A model generated the notes under the pieces. It worked only from the letters and a program-made list of their open reading frames with translations, had not been told where the DNA came from and searched no databases. Source: Asticcacaulis sp. YBE204 (lineage in GTDB: Bacteria > Pseudomonadota > Alphaproteobacteria > Caulobacterales > Caulobacteraceae). From it: a stretch of DNA of 64,000 bases. Within the stretch, counting starts at the first letter, position 1, and every line of letters begins with the position of its first letter. Of the stretch, positions 36,527-45,422 are shown one piece after another. Both the position numbers and the translations under genes were made by a program. The DNA is taken from positions 1 through 64,000 of the forward strand of contig NZ_AWGF01000013.1 of the NCBI RefSeq assembly GCF_000495855.1. The letters run 5' to 3'.

Positions 36527-37321
36527 ATGACCGATATTCTCGAAACTATCGCCGCCTATAAGCGCGAGGAAGTGGCTCAGCGCCGTCCGCAGACGACCCT
36601 GACCGACCTCGAAGCCCTGATCGCCGAGGCCGGTGCGCCGCGCGGCTTTCAAAAAGCGCTGGTCGCCAACAAAAAACCCGGCAGCCTGTCTCTGATCGCC
36701 GAGGTCAAGAAGGCCAGTCCCTCCAAGGGATTGATTCGCGAAGACTTCGATCCGGCGCATCTGGCGGCGGCATACGAATCGGGCGGCGCATCATGCCTGT
36801 CGATCCTGACCGATAACCCCAGCTTCATGGGCCACGAATCGCACTTCAAGGCCGCCCGTGCGGCGGTCTCCCTGCCCTGCATCCGTAAGGAATTCCTCGT
36901 CGATCCGTGGCAGGTCGCCGAATCGCGCAGCCTTGGGGCCGATGCGATTCTGGTCATCATGGCCATGATCGACGACGCGCTGGCCGCCGACCTGATCGCC
37001 TCGGCGCACTATTACGGCATGGATGCGCTGGTCGAGGTCCACGACGCGCCGGAAATGGAGCGCGCGCTTAAACTGTCATCCCCGCTGATCGGGATAAACA
37101 ACCGGAATCTCAGGACTTTCGACGTCGATCTGAAGACAACCGAAGACCTGTCGCAGATGGTGGGCCCGGAGCATGTTCTGGTCGCCGAAAGCGGTATTTT
37201 CACCGTTGACGACGTCGCGCGGCTGGAAAAAACCGGCGCCACCGCCATGCTGGTCGGCGAAAGCCTTATGCGGCAAGGCGATGTAACCATAGCAGCGAAA
37301 AATTTGCTCGCTATCGCTTGA
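36527..37321 (+). CDS. trpC: Indole-3-glycerol phosphate synthase
   Basis: A 264-residue TIM-barrel enzyme closing the indole ring. The catalytic lysine and phosphate-binding residues lie in [23 protein letters not shown] and VAESGIFT. It is a stand-alone TrpC without fused TrpF. It is the last of trpG-trpD-trpC and is followed by the LexA-box region of lexA. Confidence 0.96.
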   Translation: MTDILETIAAYKREEVAQRRPQTTLTDLEALIAEAGAPRGFQKALVANKKPGSLSLIAEVKKASPSKGLIREDFDPAHLAAAYESGGASCLSILTDNPSFMGHESHFKAARAAVSLPCIRKEFLVDPWQVAESRSLGADAILVIMAMIDDALAADLIASAHYYGMDALVEVHDAPEMERALKLSSPLIGINNRNLRTFDVDLKTTEDLSQMVGPEHVLVAESGIFTVDDVARLEKTGATAMLVGESLMRQGDVTIAAKNLLAIA

Positions 37322-37331
37322 CAAGAACCAA

Positions 37332-37346
37332 GAACGCATACAGAAC
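37332..37346. promoter_or_regulatory. LexA (SOS) box 1, GAAC-N7-GAAC
   Basis: GAACGCATACAGAAC matches the direct-repeat LexA box of alphaproteobacteria, read from the opposite strand as GTTC-N7-GTTC. It lies just after trpC and 86 bp before the lexA start. Confidence 0.75.
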
Positions 37347-37357
37347 ATCAATTGCAA

Positions 37358-37372
37358 GTTCATGACTTGTTC
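37358..37372 (+). promoter_or_regulatory. LexA (SOS) box 2, GTTC-N7-GTTC
   Basis: GTTCATGACTTGTTC is an exact match to the alphaproteobacterial LexA consensus, 60 bp before the lexA start and 26 bp centre to centre from box 1. Two boxes of opposite polarity imply autoregulation of lexA. Confidence 0.85.
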
Positions 37373-37432
37373 ACCATTTTGTCGCTAAGTAGAACGATCA
37401 ATGGGGATGAATTCATTGCAGCGGGTGGACCT

Positions 37433-38131
37433 ATGCTGACGACCAAGCAACGCGAACTTCTGATGTTCATACACGAACGCATCAAGGAAAGCGGCGTGTC
37501 GCCCTCCTTCGATGAGATGAAGGAGGCGCTCGATCTGGCCTCCAAGTCGGGGATTCACCGTCTCATTACGGCGCTGGAAGAGCGGGGGTTTATCCGCCGT
37601 CTGGCGCACCGTGCCCGTGCCCTTGAGGTGATAAAGCTGCCGGATCAGGCAACGACCGCTGCCCCGCCCAAGGGTCGTCAGGCCTTCGTGCCGCAGGTGG
37701 TCGAAGGCACCAAGCCCGCCCCTGCATCTAAAGTCATTCAGGAAGACGGGCGCGAACTGCCCCTGCTGGGCAAGATCGCCGCCGGTGTACCGATCGAAGC
37801 CATGGGGCAGGAACGCGACCGCATTCGCGTGCCGGATATTTTTGTCGGTTCGGGCGAACATTACCTGCTCGAAGTCGAAGGCGACTCTATGATCAATGCC
37901 GGCATCCTCGACGGCGACTACGTCATCATCAAGAAATCCGACTCGGCGCAATCCGGCGAAATCGTCGTCGCACTGGTTGATGGCGACACCGCCACCCTGA
38001 AACGTCTGCGCAAGAAGGGTGCGTCCATCGCGCTCGAAGCTGCCAACCCTGCCTATAAAACACGCATCTACAACAACGATGAAGTCGCCGTTCAGGGCAA
38101 GCTGGTTGGTCTGATGCGCCGGTATCACTAA
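37433..38131 (+). CDS. lexA: LexA repressor
   Basis: A 232-residue SOS repressor. The N-terminal winged helix-turn-helix (1-70, [18 protein letters not shown]) is joined to the self-cleaving peptidase domain. The scissile bond is A117-G118 in KIAAGVP, the nucleophile is S152 in EGDSMI and the general base is K190 in TATLKRL. DNA damage with RecA triggers cleavage and derepression. I chose the ATG at 37433 by homology; upstream in-frame codons overlap the LexA boxes. Two boxes in front indicate self-repression. Confidence 0.97.
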   Translation: MLTTKQRELLMFIHERIKESGVSPSFDEMKEALDLASKSGIHRLITALEERGFIRRLAHRARALEVIKLPDQATTAAPPKGRQAFVPQVVEGTKPAPASKVIQEDGRELPLLGKIAAGVPIEAMGQERDRIRVPDIFVGSGEHYLLEVEGDSMINAGILDGDYVIIKKSDSAQSGEIVVALVDGDTATLKRLRKKGASIALEAANPAYKTRIYNNDEVAVQGKLVGLMRRYH

Positions 38132-38187
38132 ACCCGTCTTGCGGCTGATGAATTTGGCCCCATATCTGCCTTTTTAGCGAGGTGGGT

Positions 38188-38658
38188 ATGGGGCTTTTTC
38201 TTTTGAGTGCGCTGGCGCTAGCCATACTTGTCGTTCTGTGTTTTCCGGAAACATCGCTGGCCAAAAGCTTGCGGCGGCACGTGTTTAACAAGGCCGCGGA
38301 CGCTTTGAACCGGATGACACTACCCAAACTGATTTTCATTCTGGCCTTGGTCGCCGGGTCGTTTGTTTTCGCCTACGCCTTTCCCGTGGAAATCGCGCTT
38401 CTGGCGGCAGGCGATATGGCCGCCTATGTCGAAGTCATGGCAGCGGTTATGCTGATGAATGCAGGTACGCGCCTGAACGCAACCTTCGTGCATCTGAAAG
38501 CGACTATCCTGAGCCGTTTCAAAACTATTACCGGCGTTGTTCGCCTTAAAACCCATCGGACGACGCGCGCTGTGCGGCTGCAAATCCGGAAAGTAAGGAT
38601 TACGCGTGACGACAATGAAGACCGACCTTTATCTGGTCCATGGGCGATTGCCGCGTAA
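38188..38658 (+). CDS. Small membrane protein of unknown function
   Basis: A 156-residue protein with an N-terminal hydrophobic segment (about 2-18), two further segments (about 48-68 and 70-95) and a strongly basic C-terminal third (many Arg/Lys, about 105-145). I do not recognise a family. The ATG at 38188 has GAGGTG just upstream; a GTG at 38182 adds two residues. It lies 56 bp after lexA and may be cotranscribed, which would place it under SOS control, an inference only. Its 3' end overlaps comEC convergently by 30 bp. Confidence 0.65.
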   Translation: MGLFLLSALALAILVVLCFPETSLAKSLRRHVFNKAADALNRMTLPKLIFILALVAGSFVFAYAFPVEIALLAAGDMAAYVEVMAAVMLMNAGTRLNATFVHLKATILSRFKTITGVVRLKTHRTTRAVRLQIRKVRITRDDNEDRPLSGPWAIAA

Positions 38659-40764
38659 GGGCTGGGCGGCCTTGATAGCCCAAGTCCCGTTGAGATTGCG
38701 GTTCAGTTCCATCGCCCCCAATCGGTCGAAATCCGCCGCCGTGATGCGGTTGACGCCCTTGCAGGACTCCGGCCACGACTCGATCGCGCTGCGGATTACG
38801 ACCAGCTTTGCTGACCGACACAGGGCTTCCAGATTTTCAATTTTGGGCGGCTTTTTGCCGAACGCGAAACCCACGCTGTAGGGTGCTGTTTGTGTCGGTA
38901 TACAGACATAGCTTTTGCACTGATAATCCTGCATCAATCGCGTCTCTTCCGGTGTCAGGGAATAGCGCTTGACCCATTGTTCATAGCCATATTGCTGAAC
39001 CTTCGCCCTCAGTGCATAGGCCTTGCCGTCGATCTGAACCGCCGCATTAGCAGCCTCGGCATGCAGCCAAAGATCAGGCGCTTTTTCGCGCGGCCAATAG
39101 AGGATGGCTAGTGCCGCGATCATACCCAGCCAGCGCGCCTTACCGCGGATCAGACACAACCACAAAACTCCAGCGAACGACAGCAATAGCGCGATGTCCG
39201 GTGGGCTCGATACGGCGGCGACCGCTCCCGGCAGATGCGCGACGAACCCGGCGATGCGGTCGATCAGCCATAAACCCCATCCGGCCAGCCACAGAAACGG
39301 CGTACCCAAGGGCGTCGCACTGAGCGCGGTTCCGACCGCTAACCCCGGCATTATGACAAAACCGGTGATCGGCGCTTCCAGCAGATTAGCGATAAGGCCG
39401 TACATCTGAGCGCGATTGAAATAGAAAATGCCGAACGGCGTGGTCGCCAGACCGGCCACGGTCGAAGCCACAATCGAGATCCATATCCCCCGCCAGAACC
39501 CCTGCCATGCCCTTACCCACCACGGCACGCTGAGTTCTTTGGGTACGGACGGTAGGCTTTCCGAAAGCGCCAATAACGCTGCCGTGGCGCAGAACGACAT
39601 CTGAAAGCCCGGTTCGAACACCGCTTCGGGCATCAGGCACAGCACCACGATGGCTGCGAGCGCCAGCGCTCGCAAACTCAAAGCCCGCCGGTCGAGCAGG
39701 ATGGCCCCGAAGGCGACGATGGCGACCACGGCGGCGCGGATGGCCGGGGCGGGCGCACCGGAGATCGCCAGATAGATCATTACCGCAAAGATGCCGAACC
39801 CTGCGGCCCATTTCTTGATCGGATAACGCAGGGCCACAGCCGGGATCAGGGCCAGTCCCGCGCGGCAGGCGAAGAAGGCAAAGCCTCCGACGATCGCCAT
39901 ATGCAGACCTGAGATCGACAGGATGTGCGCCAGTCCGCTGTCGCGCATATCTTCGACCAGTTCAGGTGCCAGATAAGCCTGATGACCGGTCACCAAGGCG
40001 GCAGCAAATCCACCTAACCGCGTCCCTTGTCCGGCCTGACCGTCGAGGACGCTAACGATATGGCGCGTGATCTGCCACCGCCATTGGTTCAGCGTTACCA
40101 TACCTTTCAGCCGCCCCGACATGGGCGGTGCTTCGATTTGCACGACCTTCCCCGGCACGAAGCCGACACCGCCGATGGCATCGAACCACGCCGTCCGCGC
40201 ATAGTCGAATCCGCCGGGGATATTCGGCGCGGCGGGCGGATTGACGATGGCAAAGGCGCGGATGGCCTGACCGGGCGCGATACCCTCCGGCACCTGACGC
40301 AGACTGAGGCGCAACCGGATCGGCGTCTCTCCCGGTGACAGACCTGACATCTTCAACGGCGCAACGAGCAGACGCGGCGTATCGGTGTCGCTGCCGATGA
40401 CGTCGATCACCACGGCCTCGATGCGGAACTGGGTTTCTACACCCGATAGCACCGGTGCGGCCACGCGTTCCGTGCGCACCCTGCACACCGCAAAACCCAC
40501 CGCGAAGGCGAGAAAAAGCCATGCAATATTTGTCACATATGGCAATGCGCCAAAACGCCGGACACCCCAAACCAATGCCGCGCAAACCACCACAAACCCT
40601 AGCGCCATCCACAGGGCCGGTTCGAATTTCAGACTGAGATAAACCGCGCAGCCGCCGCCCAGCGCCACCGGCATCCACAGGATCAGGCGACCCGCCTGTG
40701 CCGACACGGCGTCACGCGCCGCCTCACTCAGCCATTCTCGCACAGACGCCACAGAAAAATTCAC
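38629..40764 (-). CDS. comEC: ComEC/Rec2-family DNA-uptake channel protein
   Basis: A 711-residue polytopic inner-membrane protein. An N-terminal DUF4131-type region is followed by the ComEC competence domain with LAHILSISGLHMAIVGGFAF and many membrane segments. It is expected to carry single-stranded DNA across the inner membrane during transformation. The C-terminal ~180 residues sit where Gram-positive ComEC has a metallo-beta-lactamase-like nuclease, but no HxHxDH metal site is present. The start is GTG at 40764 with GGGGGAG upstream. It is divergent from gltX with 67 bp between. Confidence 0.88.
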   Translation of the reverse strand: MNFSVASVREWLSEAARDAVSAQAGRLILWMPVALGGGCAVYLSLKFEPALWMALGFVVVCAALVWGVRRFGALPYVTNIAWLFLAFAVGFAVCRVRTERVAAPVLSGVETQFRIEAVVIDVIGSDTDTPRLLVAPLKMSGLSPGETPIRLRLSLRQVPEGIAPGQAIRAFAIVNPPAAPNIPGGFDYARTAWFDAIGGVGFVPGKVVQIEAPPMSGRLKGMVTLNQWRWQITRHIVSVLDGQAGQGTRLGGFAAALVTGHQAYLAPELVEDMRDSGLAHILSISGLHMAIVGGFAFFACRAGLALIPAVALRYPIKKWAAGFGIFAVMIYLAISGAPAPAIRAAVVAIVAFGAILLDRRALSLRALALAAIVVLCLMPEAVFEPGFQMSFCATAALLALSESLPSVPKELSVPWWVRAWQGFWRGIWISIVASTVAGLATTPFGIFYFNRAQMYGLIANLLEAPITGFVIMPGLAVGTALSATPLGTPFLWLAGWGLWLIDRIAGFVAHLPGAVAAVSSPPDIALLLSFAGVLWLCLIRGKARWLGMIAALAILYWPREKAPDLWLHAEAANAAVQIDGKAYALRAKVQQYGYEQWVKRYSLTPEETRLMQDYQCKSYVCIPTQTAPYSVGFAFGKKPPKIENLEALCRSAKLVVIRSAIESWPESCKGVNRITAADFDRLGAMELNRNLNGTWAIKAAQPLRGNRPWTR

Positions 40765-40831
40765 CGCTCCCCCGCCACGCCCCCTGTTATCCCCGCTCAG
40801 GAAGCGTATAAGGGCGCGTCTTTACTATCAT

Positions 40832-42241
40832 ATGGCTTTTTACGTGACGCAACCCGTAGTTACCCGCTTCGCTCCCTCGCCCACCGGTTACCTGCATATC
40901 GGCGGGGCGCGCACGGCCCTGTTCAACTGGCTGTACGCCAAACATACCGGCGGCCGTTTCCTGATCCGCATCGAGGACACCGACCGCGAGCGCTCGACGC
41001 AGGCCGCCGTGGATGCCATCTTCAAGGGCCTCGACTGGCTGGGGCTCAATACGGACGAGCCCATCGTCTTTCAATCGACCCGCGAAGCCCGCCACAAAGA
41101 GGTCGTACAGCAGCTTTACGCGAGCGGCTACGCCTATGCCTGTTTCATGACGCCGGAAGAGACCGAGGCCGCGCGCGAACTGGCCAAGGCCGAGGGCCGC
41201 GCCCTGCGGTCTATCTGGCGCGACCGTACGCCGGACGCCGACCAACTGGCGCAACCGCACGTCATTCGTTTCAAAGGTCCGCTCGACGCGCCGCTGATCA
41301 TCGAAGACGCGGTGCAGGGCACGGTGCGCTTCAACACCAAGGATATGGACGACCTGATCCTGCTGCGCACCGACGGCACGCCGACCTATAATCTGGCGGT
41401 CGTGGTCGACGATCACGACATGGGGGTCACCCATATCATCCGCGGCGACGATCACCTGAACAACGCCGCCCGTCAGAGCCTGATCTATCAGGCCGCTGGC
41501 TGGGACGTGCCGACCTTCGCCCATATCCCGCTGATCCATGGCCCGGATGGCGCCAAACTGAGCAAACGTCACGGCGCGCAGGCCGTCGGCGATTATGAAG
41601 ACCTCGGCTACCTGCCCGAAGCCATGCGCAACTATCTGGCGCGGCTCGGCTGGTCGCACGGCGACGACGAAATCTTCACCGATGCGCAGATGATCGACTG
41701 GTTCGACGTCACCGGCATCAACAAGGCCCCCGCCCGCCTCGACTTCGCTAAGCTGGCCCATGTCAATGCCCACTGGCTGCGCGAATGCGCGCCGGAGCGT
41801 CTGACGGCGCTGGTCATGGACGTGCTGCGGACGCGTGGTGATGTGCCGGATCACGCCGAAAACATCCTCATGCGCGCCCTGCCGCAGGTCGTGGAGCGGG
41901 CAAAAACGATTCCGGAACTGGCAGATTTATGTGCCTTTGCACTGGCGAAAACCGATTTCACTCTTGACGAAAAGACGAAAAATCTTCTGACTGAGGAAAC
42001 TTTACAACGGCTGACGCGACTTCACGAAAAGTTGTTAAGTCAGACAAATTGGGACGCTGACTCTCTGGACCAATTGTTGAAAAAATTCGTTGAAAATGAA
42101 CAGGTTGGCTTCGGAAAGGTAGGTCCCGTTTTGCGCGGAATCCTGTCCGCCGGACAACCTGCACCTGATATTTCGCGTACTTTAACCGCCCTAGGACGTG
42201 ACGAGTCTCTCGCCCGTCTCAAGCAGGCTCTTTTCATTTAG
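40832..42241 (+). CDS. gltX: Glutamate-tRNA ligase
   Basis: A 469-residue class I aminoacyl-tRNA synthetase. The HIGH-type motif is PTGYLHIGGARTAL and the KMSKS-type motif is KLSKRHG. It charges tRNA-Glu and in this class often also tRNA-Gln, later amidated by GatCAB. The final third is unusual: bases 41941-42120 are 42% G+C by direct count, against 67% just upstream (41761-41820), and codon use changes to AAA/GAA/TTG-rich. That segment encodes part of the anticodon-binding domain. The reading frame is intact and length normal. It is followed 75 bp later by gltA. Confidence 0.96.
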   Translation: MAFYVTQPVVTRFAPSPTGYLHIGGARTALFNWLYAKHTGGRFLIRIEDTDRERSTQAAVDAIFKGLDWLGLNTDEPIVFQSTREARHKEVVQQLYASGYAYACFMTPEETEAARELAKAEGRALRSIWRDRTPDADQLAQPHVIRFKGPLDAPLIIEDAVQGTVRFNTKDMDDLILLRTDGTPTYNLAVVVDDHDMGVTHIIRGDDHLNNAARQSLIYQAAGWDVPTFAHIPLIHGPDGAKLSKRHGAQAVGDYEDLGYLPEAMRNYLARLGWSHGDDEIFTDAQMIDWFDVTGINKAPARLDFAKLAHVNAHWLRECAPERLTALVMDVLRTRGDVPDHAENILMRALPQVVERAKTIPELADLCAFALAKTDFTLDEKTKNLLTEETLQRLTRLHEKLLSQTNWDADSLDQLLKKFVENEQVGFGKVGPVLRGILSAGQPAPDISRTLTALGRDESLARLKQALFI

Positions 42242-42316
42242 TTTGGCACTTTATATAGCAGGTGCAACGAAAATGCCGTTTGCATTGCACACAAAAGATC
42301 AAGAGGTAAGCACTTC

Positions 42317-43606
42317 ATGACCCAGAACACTCCCGCGAAGATTACCGTCGGCGAACAGGTCATCGATCTGCCGATCATGAAGGGGACGCTTGGCCCGGAC
42401 GTGATCGACATCCGTAAGCTTTACGCCCAGTCCGACGCCTTCACTTACGACCCCGGTTTCACCTCGACCGCGTCGTGCGAATCGAAGATCACCTTCATCG
42501 ACGGCGACAAGGGCGTGCTGCTGCACCGCGGCTACCCGATCGATCAGCTGGCCTCGCAATCGAGCTTCCTTGAGACCTGCTTCCTGCTGCTGCACGGCGA
42601 ACTGCCGACGGCGTCGGAATACGAAGAATTCGAAAGCACCATTACCCGCCACACCATGCTGCATGCGCAGTTCGACCGCTTCTTCGACGGTTTCCGCCGT
42701 GACGCTCACCCGATGGCGATCATGACGGGTGCTGTCGGTGCCCTGTCGGCCTTCTATCACGACAGCCTCGACATTCAGGACGCCAAGCAGCGTGAAATCT
42801 CGGCCCATCGCCTGATCGCCAAGATGCCGACGATCGCCGCCCGCGCCTTCAAATACAGCGTCGGCCAGCCCTTCGTTCATCCGAAAAACAACCTCAGCTA
42901 CGCCGAAAACTTCCTGCGCATGTGCTTCGCCGTCCCGGCGGAGGACTATGTCGTCGATCCGGCGCTGGTCCGCGCCATGGACCGCATCTTCATTTTGCAC
43001 GCTGACCACGAACAGAACGCCTCGACCTCGACCGTCCGTCTGGCCGGTTCGTCGGGCGCAAATCCGTTCGCCTGTATCGCCGCCGGCATCGCCTGCCTGT
43101 GGGGTCCGTCACACGGTGGTGCCAACGAAGAAGCGCTGAACATGCTGAAGGAAATCGGCACACCCGAGCGCATCCCTGAGTTCATCGCCGGCGTCAAGGA
43201 TCGCAAGTACAAGCTGATGGGCTTCGGTCACCGCGTCTACAAAAACTACGATCCGCGCGCCAAGGTCATGCAGACCTCGGCCTACGAAGTGCTGGCCGCC
43301 ACGGGCCGTGAAAACGACCCGCTGTTCCTCGTCGCCAAGGAACTGGAAGCCGTAGCCCTGAACGACGAGTTCTTCATGGAGCGCAAGCTGTTCCCGAACG
43401 TCGACTTCTATTCGGGTATCACCCTGTCGGCCATGGGCTTCCCGACCACCATGTTCACCGTGCTGTTCGCTCTGGCGCGCACCGTGGGCTGGATCGCCCA
43501 GTGGAAGGAAATGATCGAGGATCCAGGTCAGAAGATCGGCCGTCCTCGTCAGCTCTATACCGGCTCCGCCGCCCGCGACTTCGTTCCGGTGTCCCAACGC
43601 GGTTAA
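42317..43606 (+). CDS. gltA: Citrate synthase
   Basis: A 429-residue TCA-cycle enzyme condensing oxaloacetate and acetyl-CoA, of the hexameric type II class. Active-site blocks are [29 protein letters not shown] and the C-terminal [21 protein letters not shown] lies 9 bp before the ATG. It is followed by a strong terminator. Confidence 0.97.
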   Translation: MTQNTPAKITVGEQVIDLPIMKGTLGPDVIDIRKLYAQSDAFTYDPGFTSTASCESKITFIDGDKGVLLHRGYPIDQLASQSSFLETCFLLLHGELPTASEYEEFESTITRHTMLHAQFDRFFDGFRRDAHPMAIMTGAVGALSAFYHDSLDIQDAKQREISAHRLIAKMPTIAARAFKYSVGQPFVHPKNNLSYAENFLRMCFAVPAEDYVVDPALVRAMDRIFILHADHEQNASTSTVRLAGSSGANPFACIAAGIACLWGPSHGGANEEALNMLKEIGTPERIPEFIAGVKDRKYKLMGFGHRVYKNYDPRAKVMQTSAYEVLAATGRENDPLFLVAKELEAVALNDEFFMERKLFPNVDFYSGITLSAMGFPTTMFTVLFALARTVGWIAQWKEMIEDPGQKIGRPRQLYTGSAARDFVPVSQRG

Positions 43607-43624
43607 TCGCTGCATCTGCCAAAG

Positions 43625-43656
43625 AAAACCCGCCGGAACGCTCCGGCGGGTTTTTT
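43625..43656. terminator. Terminator of gltA
   Basis: AAAACCCGCCGGA and TCCGGCGGGTTTT pair perfectly over 13 bp with an ACGC loop, then T residues. It begins 18 bp after the gltA stop and touches the stop codon of the convergent gene. Confidence 0.93.
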
Positions 43657-44091
43657 ATGTCTCCGATCTGGGGCGCTTTTGTTCGACCCTCATCAGAGGT
43701 TTCCATATCTCGTCGTCGCGCATATCCCACAGGCCTGACAGTGTTTGACCGTCGTTGCCGAAGCGTCCGTCGAAGCGTTGAACCGCGCCGCTTATCGTCC
43801 AGCGGCAGCCGTCGAGTTGTGCGGTGAAGTCATTGACCGATCCGTCGGCGTCGTAGCTGCGCGTGGCATAGACGCCGTCGCCTCCCAGCGATATGATTTC
43901 AAGCGACCGCAGCCTTTGACCGTTCATGACGGCATCGACGTCATGAAACAGGAAAAACCGATTGGCCCAGCGGTAACTGTCCGTGGCCGAAGATACCTCC
44001 CCCGCGCTGCCGTCGGCGTTCACTTGGGTAATCGTCGTGTCCCAACACCAACGAGGATGTTCAACCGGTGCAGGTCGGGATGGCGTGACAT
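43655..44091 (-). pseudogene. Frameshifted small lipocalin/DUF1579-like gene
   Basis: Two frames together make one protein of about 145 residues. The first starts at the ATG at 44091, sharing its A with the stop codon of the upstream beta-lactamase-like gene, and encodes MSRHPDLHRLNILVG before going out of frame and stopping at 44020. The second continues from W (44044) as WDTTITQVNADGS and runs to 43655 with YRWANRFFLFHDVDAV and RWTISGAVQRFDG. The N-terminal LxxLVGxWDTT pattern of this family is restored if one base is added near 44045. The second frame has only an internal GTG (44023). So the gene appears broken by a 1-base deletion, unless it is a sequencing error or a programmed shift. 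Function of the family is unknown. Confidence 0.7.
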
Positions 44092-45314
44092 CAGGCTTTG
44101 CCCGCGTCTTCGAGCCCTAGTCGCGACGCTTCGATTCTCAGCGCCTTCTGAGCCGCGCCGAAATGCGCCGAACCACCACCATCGCAGTTATAAAGAATGG
44201 ACACCGTCACCTGCTCGTCGAGGAAGCTGCGCAGGTGCCCGGTAAAGCCGTTGATACGGCCACCGTGGGTACAGTATCGGTGATTATCGAGCGTCCCGAC
44301 CCCCAGTCCGAACCCGTAGTTCAGCGGTTCGGTGCCGCCTTCGCGTTCCCACGCCGGTTGCCCGTTACGCAACAAGGCCGGACTGAGCATGGCGTTCAGG
44401 CTTTCGGTCTTAAGCACCTTGCCGCCCAGAAGCGCGGCGTGCCACTGGCACAGGTCTTCGCTGGTCGAACGCATGGCCCCGGCCCCACTGAGGAAGCTGG
44501 GGGACACCGGTACGTTTGGATTAAAGCCGCGGCCCGAAGGCGTATAGCCACGCGTTGCCGTATTGGCCACCGCACAGCTACGATCAATCGTCGTGTGGAC
44601 AAGGCCCGCCGGTTTGAACAGGTGCTGTTCGCAAAAATCCGCGAAGCCCATACCCGACATCTGCTCGACGACGATCGACAAAAGCGTGAAGCCGGAATTG
44701 GAATAGGCCCAGCCGAGGCCCGGACCGAAGCGATATAATGGCTTTCCGGCCCGGATCAGTTTCAGAACGTCATCCGCCGTGTAGTCGCGGTTCTGGGCCT
44801 CGGTTAGTATCGCCATGTCCTGTCGGTTGACGTAATCGCCCATGCCGGAGGTATGGCTCATCAACTGGCTAAGCGTGACTTCGCCAGCGCGCGGAAAATC
44901 GGGCAGGAAACGCGACAGGGTATCGTTGACGCTCAATAACCCCCGCTCCTGCAATAAAAGGATGGCGGCGGCGGTAAATTGCTTGGTAATCGAAGCGATG
45001 CGCAAGGTCGTCTGCGGCGTAACGGTATCGCCGGTGTCGATATTGGCGATGCCGAAGCCTTTGGAATAGAGCATCACGCCCTTGCGCATGACGCTGAGGC
45101 TCAGGCCGGGCGTCAGGCGCGTATCGATCAAAGTCCGGGCCATGGCGTCGAGGGTAGGCCAGTCTTTCAGCAGCGGGGTCTTTGGCTTGGCGGCAAAGGT
45201 CGGCAGTTCGATCGGCACAACTTTCAGCACGGCGCTGCCACCGAGCGAGGCCAACCCGGCGACCACAGCGGCGCGGCGCGTAAATCCCCCCTGTTTTTGC
45301 CTGGGATCAAACAT
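44091..45314 (-). CDS. Serine beta-lactamase-family hydrolase (class C/esterase type)
   Basis: A 407-residue protein with a Tat-like export signal (TRRAAVVAGLASLGG, about 12-26). The beta-lactamase/DD-peptidase fold shows the SxxK motif SITK (108-111), the YxN motif YSN (204-206) and a C-terminal HGG motif in CTHGGRINGFTG. These enzymes act as beta-lactamases, esterases or D-amino-peptidases; without AmpR or a close match I cannot say it confers resistance. The stop shares a base with the ATG of the downstream frameshifted gene. Confidence 0.88.
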   Translation of the reverse strand: MFDPRQKQGGFTRRAAVVAGLASLGGSAVLKVVPIELPTFAAKPKTPLLKDWPTLDAMARTLIDTRLTPGLSLSVMRKGVMLYSKGFGIANIDTGDTVTPQTTLRIASITKQFTAAAILLLQERGLLSVNDTLSRFLPDFPRAGEVTLSQLMSHTSGMGDYVNRQDMAILTEAQNRDYTADDVLKLIRAGKPLYRFGPGLGWAYSNSGFTLLSIVVEQMSGMGFADFCEQHLFKPAGLVHTTIDRSCAVANTATRGYTPSGRGFNPNVPVSPSFLSGAGAMRSTSEDLCQWHAALLGGKVLKTESLNAMLSPALLRNGQPAWEREGGTEPLNYGFGLGVGTLDNHRYCTHGGRINGFTGHLRSFLDEQVTVSILYNCDGGGSAHFGAAQKALRIEASRLGLEDAGKA

Positions 45315-45422
45315 CGGTGCTAAATCAAACCTTGGCCCGATGACGGCGGATCACATCGTGCGCGTCATCAGAATCCTATGGGAACAATGGCTTAATGTAA
45401 TAAGCTATGGGAAAGTTTCAAC

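Noticed and set aside
42241-42260. Sigma54-like promoter TTGGCAC...AGCA before gltA
   Set aside because: The distance between the GG and GC elements is one base too long and the -12 part is a poor match.
44091-45314. Antibiotic-resistance beta-lactamase
   Set aside because: The SxxK, YxN and HGG motifs are shared with esterases and peptidases; nothing in the sequence or neighbours shows beta-lactam hydrolysis.
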